64,000 bases of DNA from Geminicoccaceae bacterium (GTDB lineage: Bacteria > Pseudomonadota > Alphaproteobacteria > Geminicoccales > Geminicoccaceae), in contig JANQPX010000055.1 of NCBI GenBank assembly GCA_028285265.1, positions 62,001 through 126,000 on the forward strand. Reading direction: 5' to 3'. The translations under genes were made by a program, and so were the position numbers. A model generated the notes under the pieces. The model did no database searches and had not been told where the DNA came from. It saw only the letters and a list, made by a program, of their open reading frames with translations. Below, in pieces: positions 52,418 through 61,147 of this stretch. Each line of letters opens with the position of its first letter. The first letter of the stretch is position 1.

Positions 52418-53524
52418 TTACATGACGAATGGCAGCTCAGAAAGGCTACCGGAAACGCGCCTTCCATTCTCAAGCACTTCAATCGCGTCACCAGGATTCG
52501 CGTCAATGGAAACCAAGGCATAGCCAATCATGGCCTGTAGCCGGTAAGACCAGGCTTTGTGGGTCATATGACCAATCACTACGCCATCTTTCTCGATTTC
52601 CAGCCAGATCGACTGATCCTCATTTTCATAGTTTCGATCCGCAATGATCCCAAGTTGATGGCGCCTGATCCCCTCAGCCTTGATCCGCCGAAGGGCCTTG
52701 ATGCCGATCACGTCGTCGTCGAGATCAAGGTCGACATAGGTTCCCATGCGGACTTCGAATGGATTGGTCATCTCGTCCGTGTCCACACCCCAGTTCAGCA
52801 AACCGCTTTCGGTGCGCTCCGACGGATTGGGGTATCCGGGGCCGATGTCGAATGGCTTGCCGGCTTCTTTCACCAACTGCCAAAGGTGATCGCCTTTGGA
52901 GCCGTCCATGAGATAGAGCTCGAAGCCGCCCTGTTTGGACCAGCCGGACCGTGCGACCTTCAGGGGGATATCCCCCAACATCGCATCGCGAAACCAGAAA
53001 TACTTGAGGCTCCTCACCCAATCGCCGACAAGCGATGCGACCACGTCCTCGGCGTTTGGCCCTTGAACGGCAAGCGGCGAGACATCCGGTTCACTGACCT
53101 CGACGTTGAGCCGGCGTTCGCCGGCCACACACCTTGCCCAGAACCAGATGTCCGAATTTCCGATCGACAGCCAATAGCAGTTATCGTCAATCTTCAATGC
53201 GATGGGGTCGTTGATCAGGGTGCCAAGGTGATCGCAGACTGCAACATATTTGCCCTGACCTATCTGCTGTTTCGATAGATTTCGTGTGCAGAGGATTTGC
53301 GCAAGGCGAGCCGCATCGGGCCCTTTCAGTTGTACCTGGCGTTGCACGGCAACGTCCCACATGGAGACACTATTGATCAGCCGCCAATATTCAGCCTCCC
53401 GATCGCCGTAACCTCTCGGAATGAGCATCCGATTGTAAGTCAGAAAGGATTCCGCCCCTTCGGCGATGGTGGATTCGTAGTAGGGCGAATTTCTCAATCG
53501 GCCTGCTGAAACGATTGGCGGCAT
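52418..53524 (-). CDS. dmdA: Dimethylsulfoniopropionate demethylase DmdA (GcvT family)
   Basis: 368 residues, DmdA length. It follows the pattern I remember for DmdA rather than GcvT: RNSPYYESTIAEGAESFLTY and NRMLIPRGYGDREAEYWRLI at the start, SMWDVAVQRQVQLKGPDAAR, TRNLSKQQIGQGKY, SPLAVQGPNAEDVVASL, ARSGWSKQGGFELYLMDGS and NPSERTESGLLNWGVD. DmdA moves a methyl group from DMSP to tetrahydrofolate, giving methylmercaptopropionate. dmdBCD are not in the window. A close GcvT-family paralogue acting on another methylated compound remains possible. Confidence 0.78.
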   Translation of the reverse strand: MPPIVSAGRLRNSPYYESTIAEGAESFLTYNRMLIPRGYGDREAEYWRLINSVSMWDVAVQRQVQLKGPDAARLAQILCTRNLSKQQIGQGKYVAVCDHLGTLINDPIALKIDDNCYWLSIGNSDIWFWARCVAGERRLNVEVSEPDVSPLAVQGPNAEDVVASLVGDWVRSLKYFWFRDAMLGDIPLKVARSGWSKQGGFELYLMDGSKGDHLWQLVKEAGKPFDIGPGYPNPSERTESGLLNWGVDTDEMTNPFEVRMGTYVDLDLDDDVIGIKALRRIKAEGIRRHQLGIIADRNYENEDQSIWLEIEKDGVVIGHMTHKAWSYRLQAMIGYALVSIDANPGDAIEVLENGRRVSGSLSELPFVM

Positions 53525-53566
53525 TCCTAGACTCCGGTTTTCGATCGCTCCATCGAGTTGTCATGG

Positions 53567-54016
53567 TCATGTGCCCGACAAGATCTTTTGCGTCGGATAC
53601 CAGACCCAGAAGCTCAGAACTATCGCCGTTGCTGAGATGATCGTCATCAATGTGCCAGGGAAGAAGTTCGCGTAACCGCCGAGATCAATGAACATGAAGT
53701 AACCGAGATCAGCTAGTCCGCCGACCATTGCCGTCACCCAGATCGCCGTCATCATTTCCCGCCAAATGAAGACGGCACCGACGATTGTGACGATCCCGAA
53801 CCACAGAAGATTCCAGGCGTGCTGATTGAGGACGGCCCCGACCGCCGCATGGTAGGGGCCTTCCAACGCGACGGGATCAACGGCATCGCCGATCGCCTGA
53901 AAGCCCGATACGACATCGCCCGAGATGATCATGATGCCGGCAAGCGCATGAACCAATCCCCAGATGACCCAGAGAATCGAAGCCGCCTTGAGAGCTAGCC
54001 GCTGCGCCTTGGTCAT
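53567..54016 (-). CDS. Small membrane protein of unknown function, four helices
   Basis: 149 residues with four clear hydrophobic helices (AASILWVIWGLVHALAGIMI; AWNLLWFGIVTIVGAVFIW; AIWVTAMVGGLADLGYFMFI; LMTIISATAIVLSFWVWY). No catalytic motif or name recognised. It is divergent from a MarR gene, with a double palindrome between, so it is the likely MarR target. Members of such pairs often act in stress or envelope responses, but nothing in the sequence decides this. Confidence 0.75.
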   Translation of the reverse strand: MTKAQRLALKAASILWVIWGLVHALAGIMIISGDVVSGFQAIGDAVDPVALEGPYHAAVGAVLNQHAWNLLWFGIVTIVGAVFIWREMMTAIWVTAMVGGLADLGYFMFIDLGGYANFFPGTLMTIISATAIVLSFWVWYPTQKILSGT

Positions 54017-54090
54017 GGTCGTTCCCTCTCATGGTTCGATGTCTATACCGCGCCCGGGGCTGATTTGCCCAATATCGACAGCCGCAGTAT

Positions 54091-54132
54091 GTTGACAAAG
54101 TCCACTAACGAAAAATGGTGGACTTTGTCAAC
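54091..54132. promoter_or_regulatory. Double MarR-type operator: 15-bp perfect inverted repeat
   Basis: GTTGACAAAGTCCAC (54091-54105) and GTGGACTTTGTCAAC (54118-54132) are exact reverse complements with a 12-base spacer. Each arm is itself a quasi-palindrome (GTnGAC-AAA-GTCnAC), so the element offers two MarR dimer sites 27 bp apart. The second site ends 3 bases before the MarR start, so the protein should repress itself and the divergent membrane-protein gene. Confidence 0.8.
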
Positions 54133-54135
54133 TGA

Positions 54136-54555
54136 ATGGATCTCATGCCCGACATCGAAATTGCGCGACTCGTCGACGGCTTCATGCGGCGTATCCATGC
54201 TTCGCTGCATGCAAAAGCCGCTACGTTCGATCGCCACTGCGTTGGACCAGGTGGTGGTATTCTTTTGCTGACGCTCGCGGAGATCGAACCAGCGCCGATC
54301 CAGGATCTGGTTCGGCGGATGTCGCGCGACAAATCGCAGATGACGCGGGCCATCCAGTCCCTTGAAAGGAAGGGCTTGATCGAGCGCCGGGATTTGCCGG
54401 AAGACGCACGTGTGAGCCTGTTGGCTTTGACGCCCATGGGACAGGAGGCGGTCGACATGCTTCAAAAGGCCGTGGCGGGCGTCCTGGCTGATATCCTTTC
54501 GCCACTTTCGAACGGGGAGCAAGAAACGCTAAAAGACCTTCTTCGCCGGATTTAA
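54136..54555 (+). CDS. MarR-family transcriptional regulator
   Basis: 139 residues with the MarR winged helix: LLLTLAEIEPAPIQDLVRRM, SRDKSQMTRAIQSLERKGLI and wing ERRDLPEDARVSLLALTPMG, then the dimerisation helices. The start may be ATG 54136 or 54145. Double operator immediately upstream; divergent from the small membrane protein. Confidence 0.9.
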   Translation: MDLMPDIEIARLVDGFMRRIHASLHAKAATFDRHCVGPGGGILLLTLAEIEPAPIQDLVRRMSRDKSQMTRAIQSLERKGLIERRDLPEDARVSLLALTPMGQEAVDMLQKAVAGVLADILSPLSNGEQETLKDLLRRI

Positions 54556-54750
54556 CTGGGTCGGAGGGTTAGGTCTATGCTTGCGCGTCATATCGGCCTC
54601 TCGACTCCTTGACGCTTCGGAATTGGCCCGAGCCCAGAACACCAGCGGTTTCAAGGTGTCGATGAGTGCGTGCCCCATAAGCGTCAAATCATAGGAAACG
54701 GCAGCCTTTGGGGGCACGCCCTCGACGTTTGGTGTCATGTAGACGTCACG
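54529..54750 (-). pseudogene. C-terminal remnant of an HxlR-family regulator
   Basis: The minus strand reads RRDVYMTPNVEGVPPKAAVS then YDLTLMGHALIDTLKPLVFWA, which is the wing and last helix of HxlR-type regulators (VPPxVxYxLTxLGxxL). The N-terminal half with the recognition helix is missing, and the reading runs past the normal end into the 3' end of the MarR gene. Upstream in the same frame (54751-54849) the sequence is not HxlR-like, so this is a truncated copy. The remaining bases to 54977 hold no gene. Confidence 0.5.
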
Positions 54751-54977
54751 CCTTAGTCTGCGGCAAAACGCATAGCGCCGGTCGATGTCGAGGTGACAAG
54801 TATTGAAATCGGTAGCTTCACCTTTTCCAAAGAGGCCATCGCTGACCATGTCGCGAGCAGGATTACACGTCCGACTGGTGGAGATTCGGGTACCACGTCA
54901 CCATGCCTTGAGCGTACAAAGCATGTTGGGCCGGCGCATGCAGGGGGCTCGTCGGTAAACCGAAGTGTTGAGGAACG

Positions 54978-57158
54978 ATGATGATCATTGCGGCATGGAA
55001 ACACAGCGGTGTTCTTTTCTGGGCGCTGGCGCTGCTTGTCTCGGCCTTGACCTCTGACCTTCGCGCGCAAGACGCTGCGCTTGATCTAAATTCTGATCTC
55101 AGCGAAGCCGAGTTTGAAGCCTTGCTGGGGCGCTTGAGCGATGAACAGGTGCGCGACATTGTCATCACCGAATTCGCCTCTAGACGCGCAGATCTGCCCG
55201 ATTCTGCTGAAGGGATTATGGACAGCATGCGCACCATCGGAGCGACGCTGTCCACCAATGCCAGCACGCTGTTTGCTAAATGGCCAACACTTGGCGATGG
55301 GTTCGACGCGATTGGCGCGCGGCTCTCGGCAGCCGGCGGTGTAGGGTTGGCGTTGTTCGCGCTTGGCCTGAGCCTTGCAGTGGCCTTCGTGGTGCGGCAT
55401 TTCTGGCGACAGCGTGCGGCGGCACGGCAAATCGAGATTGCCGAACGCAATGTTGATAAGGGCTCGTTCGGGACGCTTGCGACGATCCTCGACGCGGCGT
55501 TCTTTCTCGTGATCGAGTTGTCGAGTTCGATAGCCTTTGCACTGACAGCGATGGCGACACTTTATCTGTTCTTCGGTCACCCCGATTTACGCTTTTTTGT
55601 ATCAAGCTATGTGGCGATGGTGACTGTCGTTCTCATCGTCCGGTCGATTCTGGACTTCATGTTTCCGCGCCACTGGCCGATCTACCGGCTGGTCGCGATA
55701 AGCGATGAGGCCACCCGCTTGGTCCATTGGGTGGTGCTTGGCCTTGCCTGTTTGTGGATGTTCGAGACCGTCACCTCGGATGTCATGGCGCAGTTCGGCG
55801 CGCCTGAAGGTACGCCAGATCTTTTCAGCCTGCTCCTTGGCCTCGTGTGGATCATATCAACCTTGATCGGCATCTCGCTTATCAACCGCGCCACGGCCGA
55901 TCTGCTGCCGCCCGTCGCGGACCGAGACCTGGGTAATGTATTAACCCGCAACTGGGCGGGCATCATGGCCGTCGTGCAGATCATCACCTGGATGCTCTTC
56001 ACAGGCGGCGCGCTGGTCAGCGGGAACGTCGATATCGTTGCGACCCGCATCTTCTACACCATGCTGATCTTCATCGGCTCCTGGATGAGCTACCGCATCC
56101 TGATCCACTATCTGCGCGCCCAGGATATGAACGAGGCGATCAAGACCGCTATTACGCGCGCTGTCCGATCCCTCCTTTTGGCAGGAGGCTTGTTGATCGT
56201 TCTGGCGATTTGGGGCCTCGATCCACAGACACTGTCTGCGGGTGGCACAGAAGCGCGGGCAATGCAGACTGTCGTCAATGTGGCTCTCACGGCGCTGATC
56301 GGTTGGGCCATATGGGATTTTCTGCGAACCATCATCGATGTCCGCACCGATGCGGAGAAGCCCGATGAGGACGAGGAGGAAACGGAGGGCGAAGGCGGGC
56401 TTGGCGCCAGCCGCACGGCCACGCTACTGCCACTATTGCGCTCAACCGCAATGGTCGTCATCGGCGTGACCTGTGTCTTTGCAGCCCTGTCCAGCCTTGG
56501 CGTGAACGTGGCCCCACTGGTCGCGGGCGCCGGCGTCATTGGCCTCGCTATTGGCTTCGGTGCGCAAACGCTCGTGAAAGACGTCGTCTCGGGCGTCTTC
56601 TTTCTTATCGATGACGCTTTCCGTCGCGGCGAGTATATCGACCTTGGTACCGTCAAGGGCACTGTGGAGCGTATCTCGGTCCGTAGCCTCCAATTGCGCC
56701 ATCATCTCGGGGCGGTCCATACGATCCCCTTCGGCGATATCGCAGCGCTGACCAACTATTCGCGCGACTGGGTCATCATGAAACTGCCGCTGCGCCTAAC
56801 CTTCGACACTGATCCGCAAAAAGTGAAAAAGATCGTCAAGCGCATCGGCGCCGAGTTGATGGAGGATGAACTGGTCGGAGGTGGTTTGCTTGAACCGCCG
56901 AAATCTCAGGGCGTCATTCAGATGGAAGACAGCGCCATGATTCTGCGGGTCAAGTTCAAGGCGATTCCCGGCAGACAATTCGTCATCCGGCGGGAACTGC
57001 TGCATCGCATCCGGGCCGCCTTTGAAGAAGCCGGTATTCGTTTCGCCAGCCGCGAAGTGACGGTACGTGTGCAAGAAGATGCGACCCAAGCCGAGAAGCA
57101 GGACGCTATTGGCGCGGCGGCTTCACGCGCGATCGAAGCGGAACAACCGGCACCATGA
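54978..57158 (+). CDS. MscS-family mechanosensitive channel, large form
   Basis: 726 residues, far above the 286 of E. coli MscS. A signal peptide-like start (FWALALLVSALTSDLRAQ) and a periplasmic helical stretch are followed by about 10 membrane helices; the pore helix is VAPLVAGAGVIGLAIGFGAQ (about 510-530) and then the beta domain DDAFRRGEYIDLGTVKGTVE plus VHTIPFGDIAALTNYSRDW. It releases solutes on osmotic downshock. GAGGA 6 bases before ATG 54978 supports the start. An acidic loop (EKPDEDEEETEGEGG) precedes the pore. Confidence 0.93.
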   Translation: MMIIAAWKHSGVLFWALALLVSALTSDLRAQDAALDLNSDLSEAEFEALLGRLSDEQVRDIVITEFASRRADLPDSAEGIMDSMRTIGATLSTNASTLFAKWPTLGDGFDAIGARLSAAGGVGLALFALGLSLAVAFVVRHFWRQRAAARQIEIAERNVDKGSFGTLATILDAAFFLVIELSSSIAFALTAMATLYLFFGHPDLRFFVSSYVAMVTVVLIVRSILDFMFPRHWPIYRLVAISDEATRLVHWVVLGLACLWMFETVTSDVMAQFGAPEGTPDLFSLLLGLVWIISTLIGISLINRATADLLPPVADRDLGNVLTRNWAGIMAVVQIITWMLFTGGALVSGNVDIVATRIFYTMLIFIGSWMSYRILIHYLRAQDMNEAIKTAITRAVRSLLLAGGLLIVLAIWGLDPQTLSAGGTEARAMQTVVNVALTALIGWAIWDFLRTIIDVRTDAEKPDEDEEETEGEGGLGASRTATLLPLLRSTAMVVIGVTCVFAALSSLGVNVAPLVAGAGVIGLAIGFGAQTLVKDVVSGVFFLIDDAFRRGEYIDLGTVKGTVERISVRSLQLRHHLGAVHTIPFGDIAALTNYSRDWVIMKLPLRLTFDTDPQKVKKIVKRIGAELMEDELVGGGLLEPPKSQGVIQMEDSAMILRVKFKAIPGRQFVIRRELLHRIRAAFEEAGIRFASREVTVRVQEDATQAEKQDAIGAAASRAIEAEQPAP

Positions 57159-57402
57159 TTTGACAAATTGGCGCGGCAACTGAGATGGCGCAGTCTGATC
57201 CTCATGTTAAGGGTTCTGAAGGATTCAATACGCTCCATGGCCGGGAAGGGGATCTGACGACCTATTGACCTTGCCGTGAAGGAACGGACCATGACGTTAA
57301 GAGTTCTGCATTCAGACCCTAAGCCGCAAGTCGAGCCGTCGGGTTGCAGGGATGGTGTGTGACGATATCTGAGGCTTAACGCGCGTTGTATCTGTATTCG
57401 CG

Positions 57403-59025
57403 TCACACCTCTGCTGACACCTTGCCTTTGATCAGATCGGCGGCTTTCTCGCCGATCATCATCGTTGCTGCATAGGTGTTGGCCGAGGGGATCATCGGCA
57501 TGATCGATGCGTCGGCAATACGCAAACGGTCGACGCCATAAAGCTTCAGTCGGTCGTCAACGACAGCGAAACGGTCATCGGATCGTCCCATTCGTGCGGT
57601 TCCAACCAAGTGATACGCTGTCGATCCATTCTTCATGACGAAGTCGAGCATATCCTCGTCGGTTTTCACGGACACACCAGGAATCGTCTCCTCTTCGAGA
57701 AAGTTTGAAAGGTCAGATGCATGAAGGAGGCCCCGCACCATCTGCATCCCAGCTACCAGGGTCTGTTGATCTATGGGGTGATCGAGGTAGTTCGGCTGTA
57801 TCATAGGATCAACATAAGGGTCCTTTGACAAAGCTCGGACATAGCCCTTGGACAGAGGCCTATGTTGCCAGGCGCCCGCTGTCACGCCGGGATAGGAGTC
57901 GAGGATATAGTGCTTACCTTCCTTGTAACTTCCTGGTGTGAACACGCCTTGCAGGTCGGGCAGATCGAGGCTCATGTCGGACTTTAGGAACAGGAAAACT
58001 TGTGAGGGCGATAAAGCCAGAACGTTGGGTCGTCGACCGAGCCACCGCAGGAATTGCAGCATAAGACGTGGCCCGCGTGTGAGTTCATTGAGTGTGACGA
58101 CGTGGGGCTTTGCACGCATGACAATGCGGGCTGAGTAGTGATCGATCAGGTTCTCACCCACGCCAGGCAGGTCGCGAATGACGTCGATGCCAAGTTGACT
58201 CAGATGATCGCCAGGTCCCAGCCCTGAGACCTGAAGGAGGCGGGCCGTGTTGATCGTGCCGGAACAAACGACAACTTCCCGGCGGGCGTGCACCGTCGTC
58301 ATCGAGCCGCCGCGGGTTCGCACATACCGTACCCCCTGAGCGACCCCACCTTCGATGATGATCGAGGCGACCCGCGCATTCGTGACGAGCTTAATGTTGC
58401 CGCGTTTTAGGGCTGGCTTTAAGAACGCCGCGGCTGTGCTGACACGAAGCCCATTTCTGATATTGCGCTGGAAATAGCCGACACCTTCCTGTTCGCCGCT
58501 ATTGTAGTCAGGATTGAGTGGAATGCCTTGTTTGGTCGCCGCCGCGATGAACGCCTCCGACACGGGATGCGTCCAATCCATATCTGTTACCGAGACGGGC
58601 CCGTGAATGCCGCGGACGGCGTCGTCGGCACTACCGATCCTGGTCTCTGAGCGTTTGAAGTAAGGAAGGGTGTCTTGATATCCCCAACCGCGGTTACCGA
58701 GCTGCGCCCAATGATCGTAGTCTTGCGGTTGACCGCGATTGTAGATCAAGCCGTTAATGGAACCGGAGCCGCCGACCACTCTCCCCTGGGTCGTCGAAAT
58801 CGCTCGGCCTCCGGTATGTTCCGTTGGTTCGGTCTTGAACTGCCAAGTCACGGCTTCCTGCGTCAGTGTTTTTGTGAACCCGGCGGGAAGGTAGACATAA
58901 GGACGAACGTCGCTTGGACCGGCCTCGATAACGCAGATTGAAAGCGAAGGATCTTCAGCGAGCCGTGCTGCGATGATGGAGCCGGCAGCGCCGGCGCCAA
59001 TGACGATGTAGTCGAAAATCTCCAT
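57403..59025 (-). CDS. GMC-family oxidoreductase (choline dehydrogenase-like)
   Basis: 540 residues from ATG 59025 (an in-frame ATG at 59085 adds 20 residues not seen in the family). FAD fold IFDYIVIGAGAAGSIIAARL, GMC signatures (GRVVGGSGSINGLIYNRG; VVCSGTINTARLLQVSGLGP) and the catalytic His in STAYHLVGTARMGRSDD with the partner PSANTYAATMMIGEKAADLI. Family members oxidise choline, alcohols or sugars; the substrate is not evident. It precedes the Lrp gene on the same strand but 219 bases separate them. Confidence 0.9.
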   Translation of the reverse strand: MEIFDYIVIGAGAAGSIIAARLAEDPSLSICVIEAGPSDVRPYVYLPAGFTKTLTQEAVTWQFKTEPTEHTGGRAISTTQGRVVGGSGSINGLIYNRGQPQDYDHWAQLGNRGWGYQDTLPYFKRSETRIGSADDAVRGIHGPVSVTDMDWTHPVSEAFIAAATKQGIPLNPDYNSGEQEGVGYFQRNIRNGLRVSTAAAFLKPALKRGNIKLVTNARVASIIIEGGVAQGVRYVRTRGGSMTTVHARREVVVCSGTINTARLLQVSGLGPGDHLSQLGIDVIRDLPGVGENLIDHYSARIVMRAKPHVVTLNELTRGPRLMLQFLRWLGRRPNVLALSPSQVFLFLKSDMSLDLPDLQGVFTPGSYKEGKHYILDSYPGVTAGAWQHRPLSKGYVRALSKDPYVDPMIQPNYLDHPIDQQTLVAGMQMVRGLLHASDLSNFLEEETIPGVSVKTDEDMLDFVMKNGSTAYHLVGTARMGRSDDRFAVVDDRLKLYGVDRLRIADASIMPMIPSANTYAATMMIGEKAADLIKGKVSAEV

Positions 59026-59244
59026 GCCTTCCCCGCCGAGCGCATGCTTTTGAAGATGAGGCGTCTTGGGATAGTTTAGGGACATGCCGAATGGTAGGAA
59101 ATGGCACCTCCCGGCTACGGAGCCTCTGCGAGAAAGCGGACATCCAGCATCTTTGCCAGCTTCATGGTGCGGAGCAGATGGTTCCGTAAGGGTGCCAGAT
59201 CCCTTTGTTGCCCAGAGTCCGCCGTTTCGCCAACCCGGATAAGA

Positions 59245-59697
59245 TTAGGCTCGTTCATCCTTTGGGGACCCCAGGACGACATAGGATGTCAGTGAGTTCA
59301 CCTGGGGCAGGGTACCGAGAACATCCGTATGAAATGTCTTGTAGCTCGCGAGATCCTCGACTTCGATTCGAAGCAGATACTCAATCGTGCCAGTGATGTT
59401 GTGACACTCGCGAACTTCTGGCGCGCTTGCAATCGAACGCTCGAACGCTTCCTGTGCAGCCTTCGAATGATCGGAAAGGCCAACACCGATATAGGCAATA
59501 AAACCCACATTCAATGCGGCAGGATTAATTACAGCGCGATACCCAGTGATGACGCCTGCGCGCTTGAGTTCCTGAACGCGGCGCAGGCAGGCTGACGGCG
59601 ATAAGCCAACCCTGTCTGCAAGATCGATATTGCTCACGCGTCCATCACGCGCGAGTTCGCGCAATATCCTCTCATTTATCTGGTCAATTTTCGTCAT
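59245..59697 (-). CDS. Lrp/AsnC-family transcriptional regulator
   Basis: 150 residues from ATG 59697: winged helix (KIDQINERILRELARDGRVS; DRVGLSPSACLRRVQELKRA) and RAM domain (VNPAALNVGFIAYIGVGLSD, read here from about 62; REVHNITGTIEYLLR-like stretch reads RECHNITGTIEYLLRIEVED). It is divergent from the LysE-family exporter, a standard amino-acid-responsive pair. Confidence 0.92.
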   Translation of the reverse strand: MTKIDQINERILRELARDGRVSNIDLADRVGLSPSACLRRVQELKRAGVITGYRAVINPAALNVGFIAYIGVGLSDHSKAAQEAFERSIASAPEVRECHNITGTIEYLLRIEVEDLASYKTFHTDVLGTLPQVNSLTSYVVLGSPKDERA

Positions 59698-59698
59698 A

Positions 59699-59737
59699 GA
59701 TTGCAAATTTAGACATCAAGCGATGCGAATTGCAATC
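59699..59737. promoter_or_regulatory. Inverted GATTGCAA/TTGCAATC pair in the lrp-lysE intergenic region
   Basis: GATTGCAA (59699-59706) and TTGCAATC (59730-59737) are exact inverted copies between the divergent starts. Position between an Lrp-type gene and its exporter suggests a regulator site. Confidence 0.45.
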
Positions 59738-59769
59738 AAATTTCGAACCAGTTCGTACATGATTGCGTT

Positions 59770-60366
59770 ATGACGATCGACCAGATCATAGCGCTCGCCG
59801 CCTTCGCCTTGGTGACCTCGATTACGCCGGGGCCGAACAATCTGATGCTGATGGCATCCGGCGCCAATTACGGCTTTCATCGAACCATTCCGCACATGCT
59901 TGGGATTGGCCTTGGTTTCGTTTTTATGGTCATGCTTGTTGGTCTTGGGGTGATCCAGGTCTTCGATGCCTATCCGTTAGCCTACACCCTGCTCAAGATC
60001 GTGAGCATGGCCTATCTGCTTTACCTCGCTTGGAAGATTGCGACGTCCTCACCCCCATCCGAAGCGGGCGAGACAGGTCGGCCCATCACCTTCTTGCAGG
60101 CCGCCCTTTTTCAATGGATCAATCCCAAAGCCTGGGCCATGGCCCTTACCGCGATCAGCGTCTATACGCCCTCCCAAACACTCAGCTCCGTGCTCGTTGT
60201 TGCGGCCGTTTTCGGGATGATCAATCTGCCAGCCGTTGGCTCTTGGGCGATTCTTGGATTGCAGATGCGCCGCCTGCTCACCAAGCCGACGAGGCTCCGG
60301 AATTTTAATATCGCGATGGCTCTCTTATTGATCCTCTCTGCGTATCCCGTGCTCTTTTCTTCATAA
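59770..60366 (+). CDS. LysE/RhtB-family amino-acid exporter
   Basis: 198 residues with six hydrophobic helices and the LysE opening LVTSITPGPNNLMLMASGAN, LYLAWKIATSS and FFLQAALFQWINPKAWAMAL-type core (here FLQAALFQWINPKAWAMALT). It exports amino acids or their analogues. Divergent from an Lrp-type gene that probably activates it. Confidence 0.92.
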   Translation: MTIDQIIALAAFALVTSITPGPNNLMLMASGANYGFHRTIPHMLGIGLGFVFMVMLVGLGVIQVFDAYPLAYTLLKIVSMAYLLYLAWKIATSSPPSEAGETGRPITFLQAALFQWINPKAWAMALTAISVYTPSQTLSSVLVVAAVFGMINLPAVGSWAILGLQMRRLLTKPTRLRNFNIAMALLLILSAYPVLFSS

Positions 60367-60547
60367 TCGAGCGACGGCGAATAGCCGGGAGTGGCAACCT
60401 TTGTGAATGACGTCGTTCATGCTGTTGCTGATATGGCCATCGGGTTGGACACGTTTCGGCCAAGACTTCCGGCTTACTTATCTGGAAGTCTCCTTCGCTA
60501 AACCCGACTAGGTCCTCAAGGCCTACGCTCAAAGGATCGAACGGGTC

Positions 60548-61135
60548 CTAGGCGCAGTCTTCGCCATAACAATTGACGCCTGCGATGATTCGATCAACGA
60601 TTCGTGTCACCGTCGCATCGGTTCGACCATCGGCACCTTCGGCGCGGAACGCTACGACCTCCGATCCGCTCTTTTGGTCCGCAAGGGTCGTATAAACAGC
60701 GATCTCGCGCACTTGATCAGGGAGCTTGACCGCTGCGACCGCCTCAGCAGCATTCGCGACCGCCTGAACGGCTTTGGTCAGCCCGTCCGTGCCACCGGTA
60801 TGTTGTCCGACTTCCGGCCTGTCGATGACTAACTCTGCAAGTTGCACGGTGAGATTATAGTCGGCTGGCTCACCAGCATTGTGGACGCGTTGAAAGCTCC
60901 CGCCTTTCTCAAGCTCAAGAGCCAGTTTGGCATGAACTTTCCGCTCGGCCGCAAGCCAGAGCTCGTCGGTTTCCCCATCAGGTGCGACGACGTCGACAGC
61001 CACTGTCCTTTCGGCGGGGATCGGCTGCATGTTGATTGTCGAATACTCGACCCCGCTGACGCCAGAGCATGCTGCCAATACAAGAGGAGCACCCGCGAAA
61101 GCGACCAACCGAATAGCAAGTTTTTTCAGCATCAT
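60548..61135 (-). CDS. Lipoprotein of unknown function, related to its neighbour
   Basis: 195 residues with a lipoprotein signal peptide (LVAFAGAPLVLAACSG, lipobox Cys at about 23). The mature part (TVAVDVVAPDGETDELWLAA; AERKVHAKLALELEKGGSFQ; ADYNLTVQLAELVIDRP) resembles outer-membrane-associated lipoproteins with a DUF4410-like fold. The next gene upstream encodes a similar protein, 12 bases away, so the two arose by duplication and are cotranscribed. Function unknown. Confidence 0.72.
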   Translation of the reverse strand: MMLKKLAIRLVAFAGAPLVLAACSGVSGVEYSTINMQPIPAERTVAVDVVAPDGETDELWLAAERKVHAKLALELEKGGSFQRVHNAGEPADYNLTVQLAELVIDRPEVGQHTGGTDGLTKAVQAVANAAEAVAAVKLPDQVREIAVYTTLADQKSGSEVVAFRAEGADGRTDATVTRIVDRIIAGVNCYGEDCA

Positions 61136-61147
61136 TGATCTCCGTCG

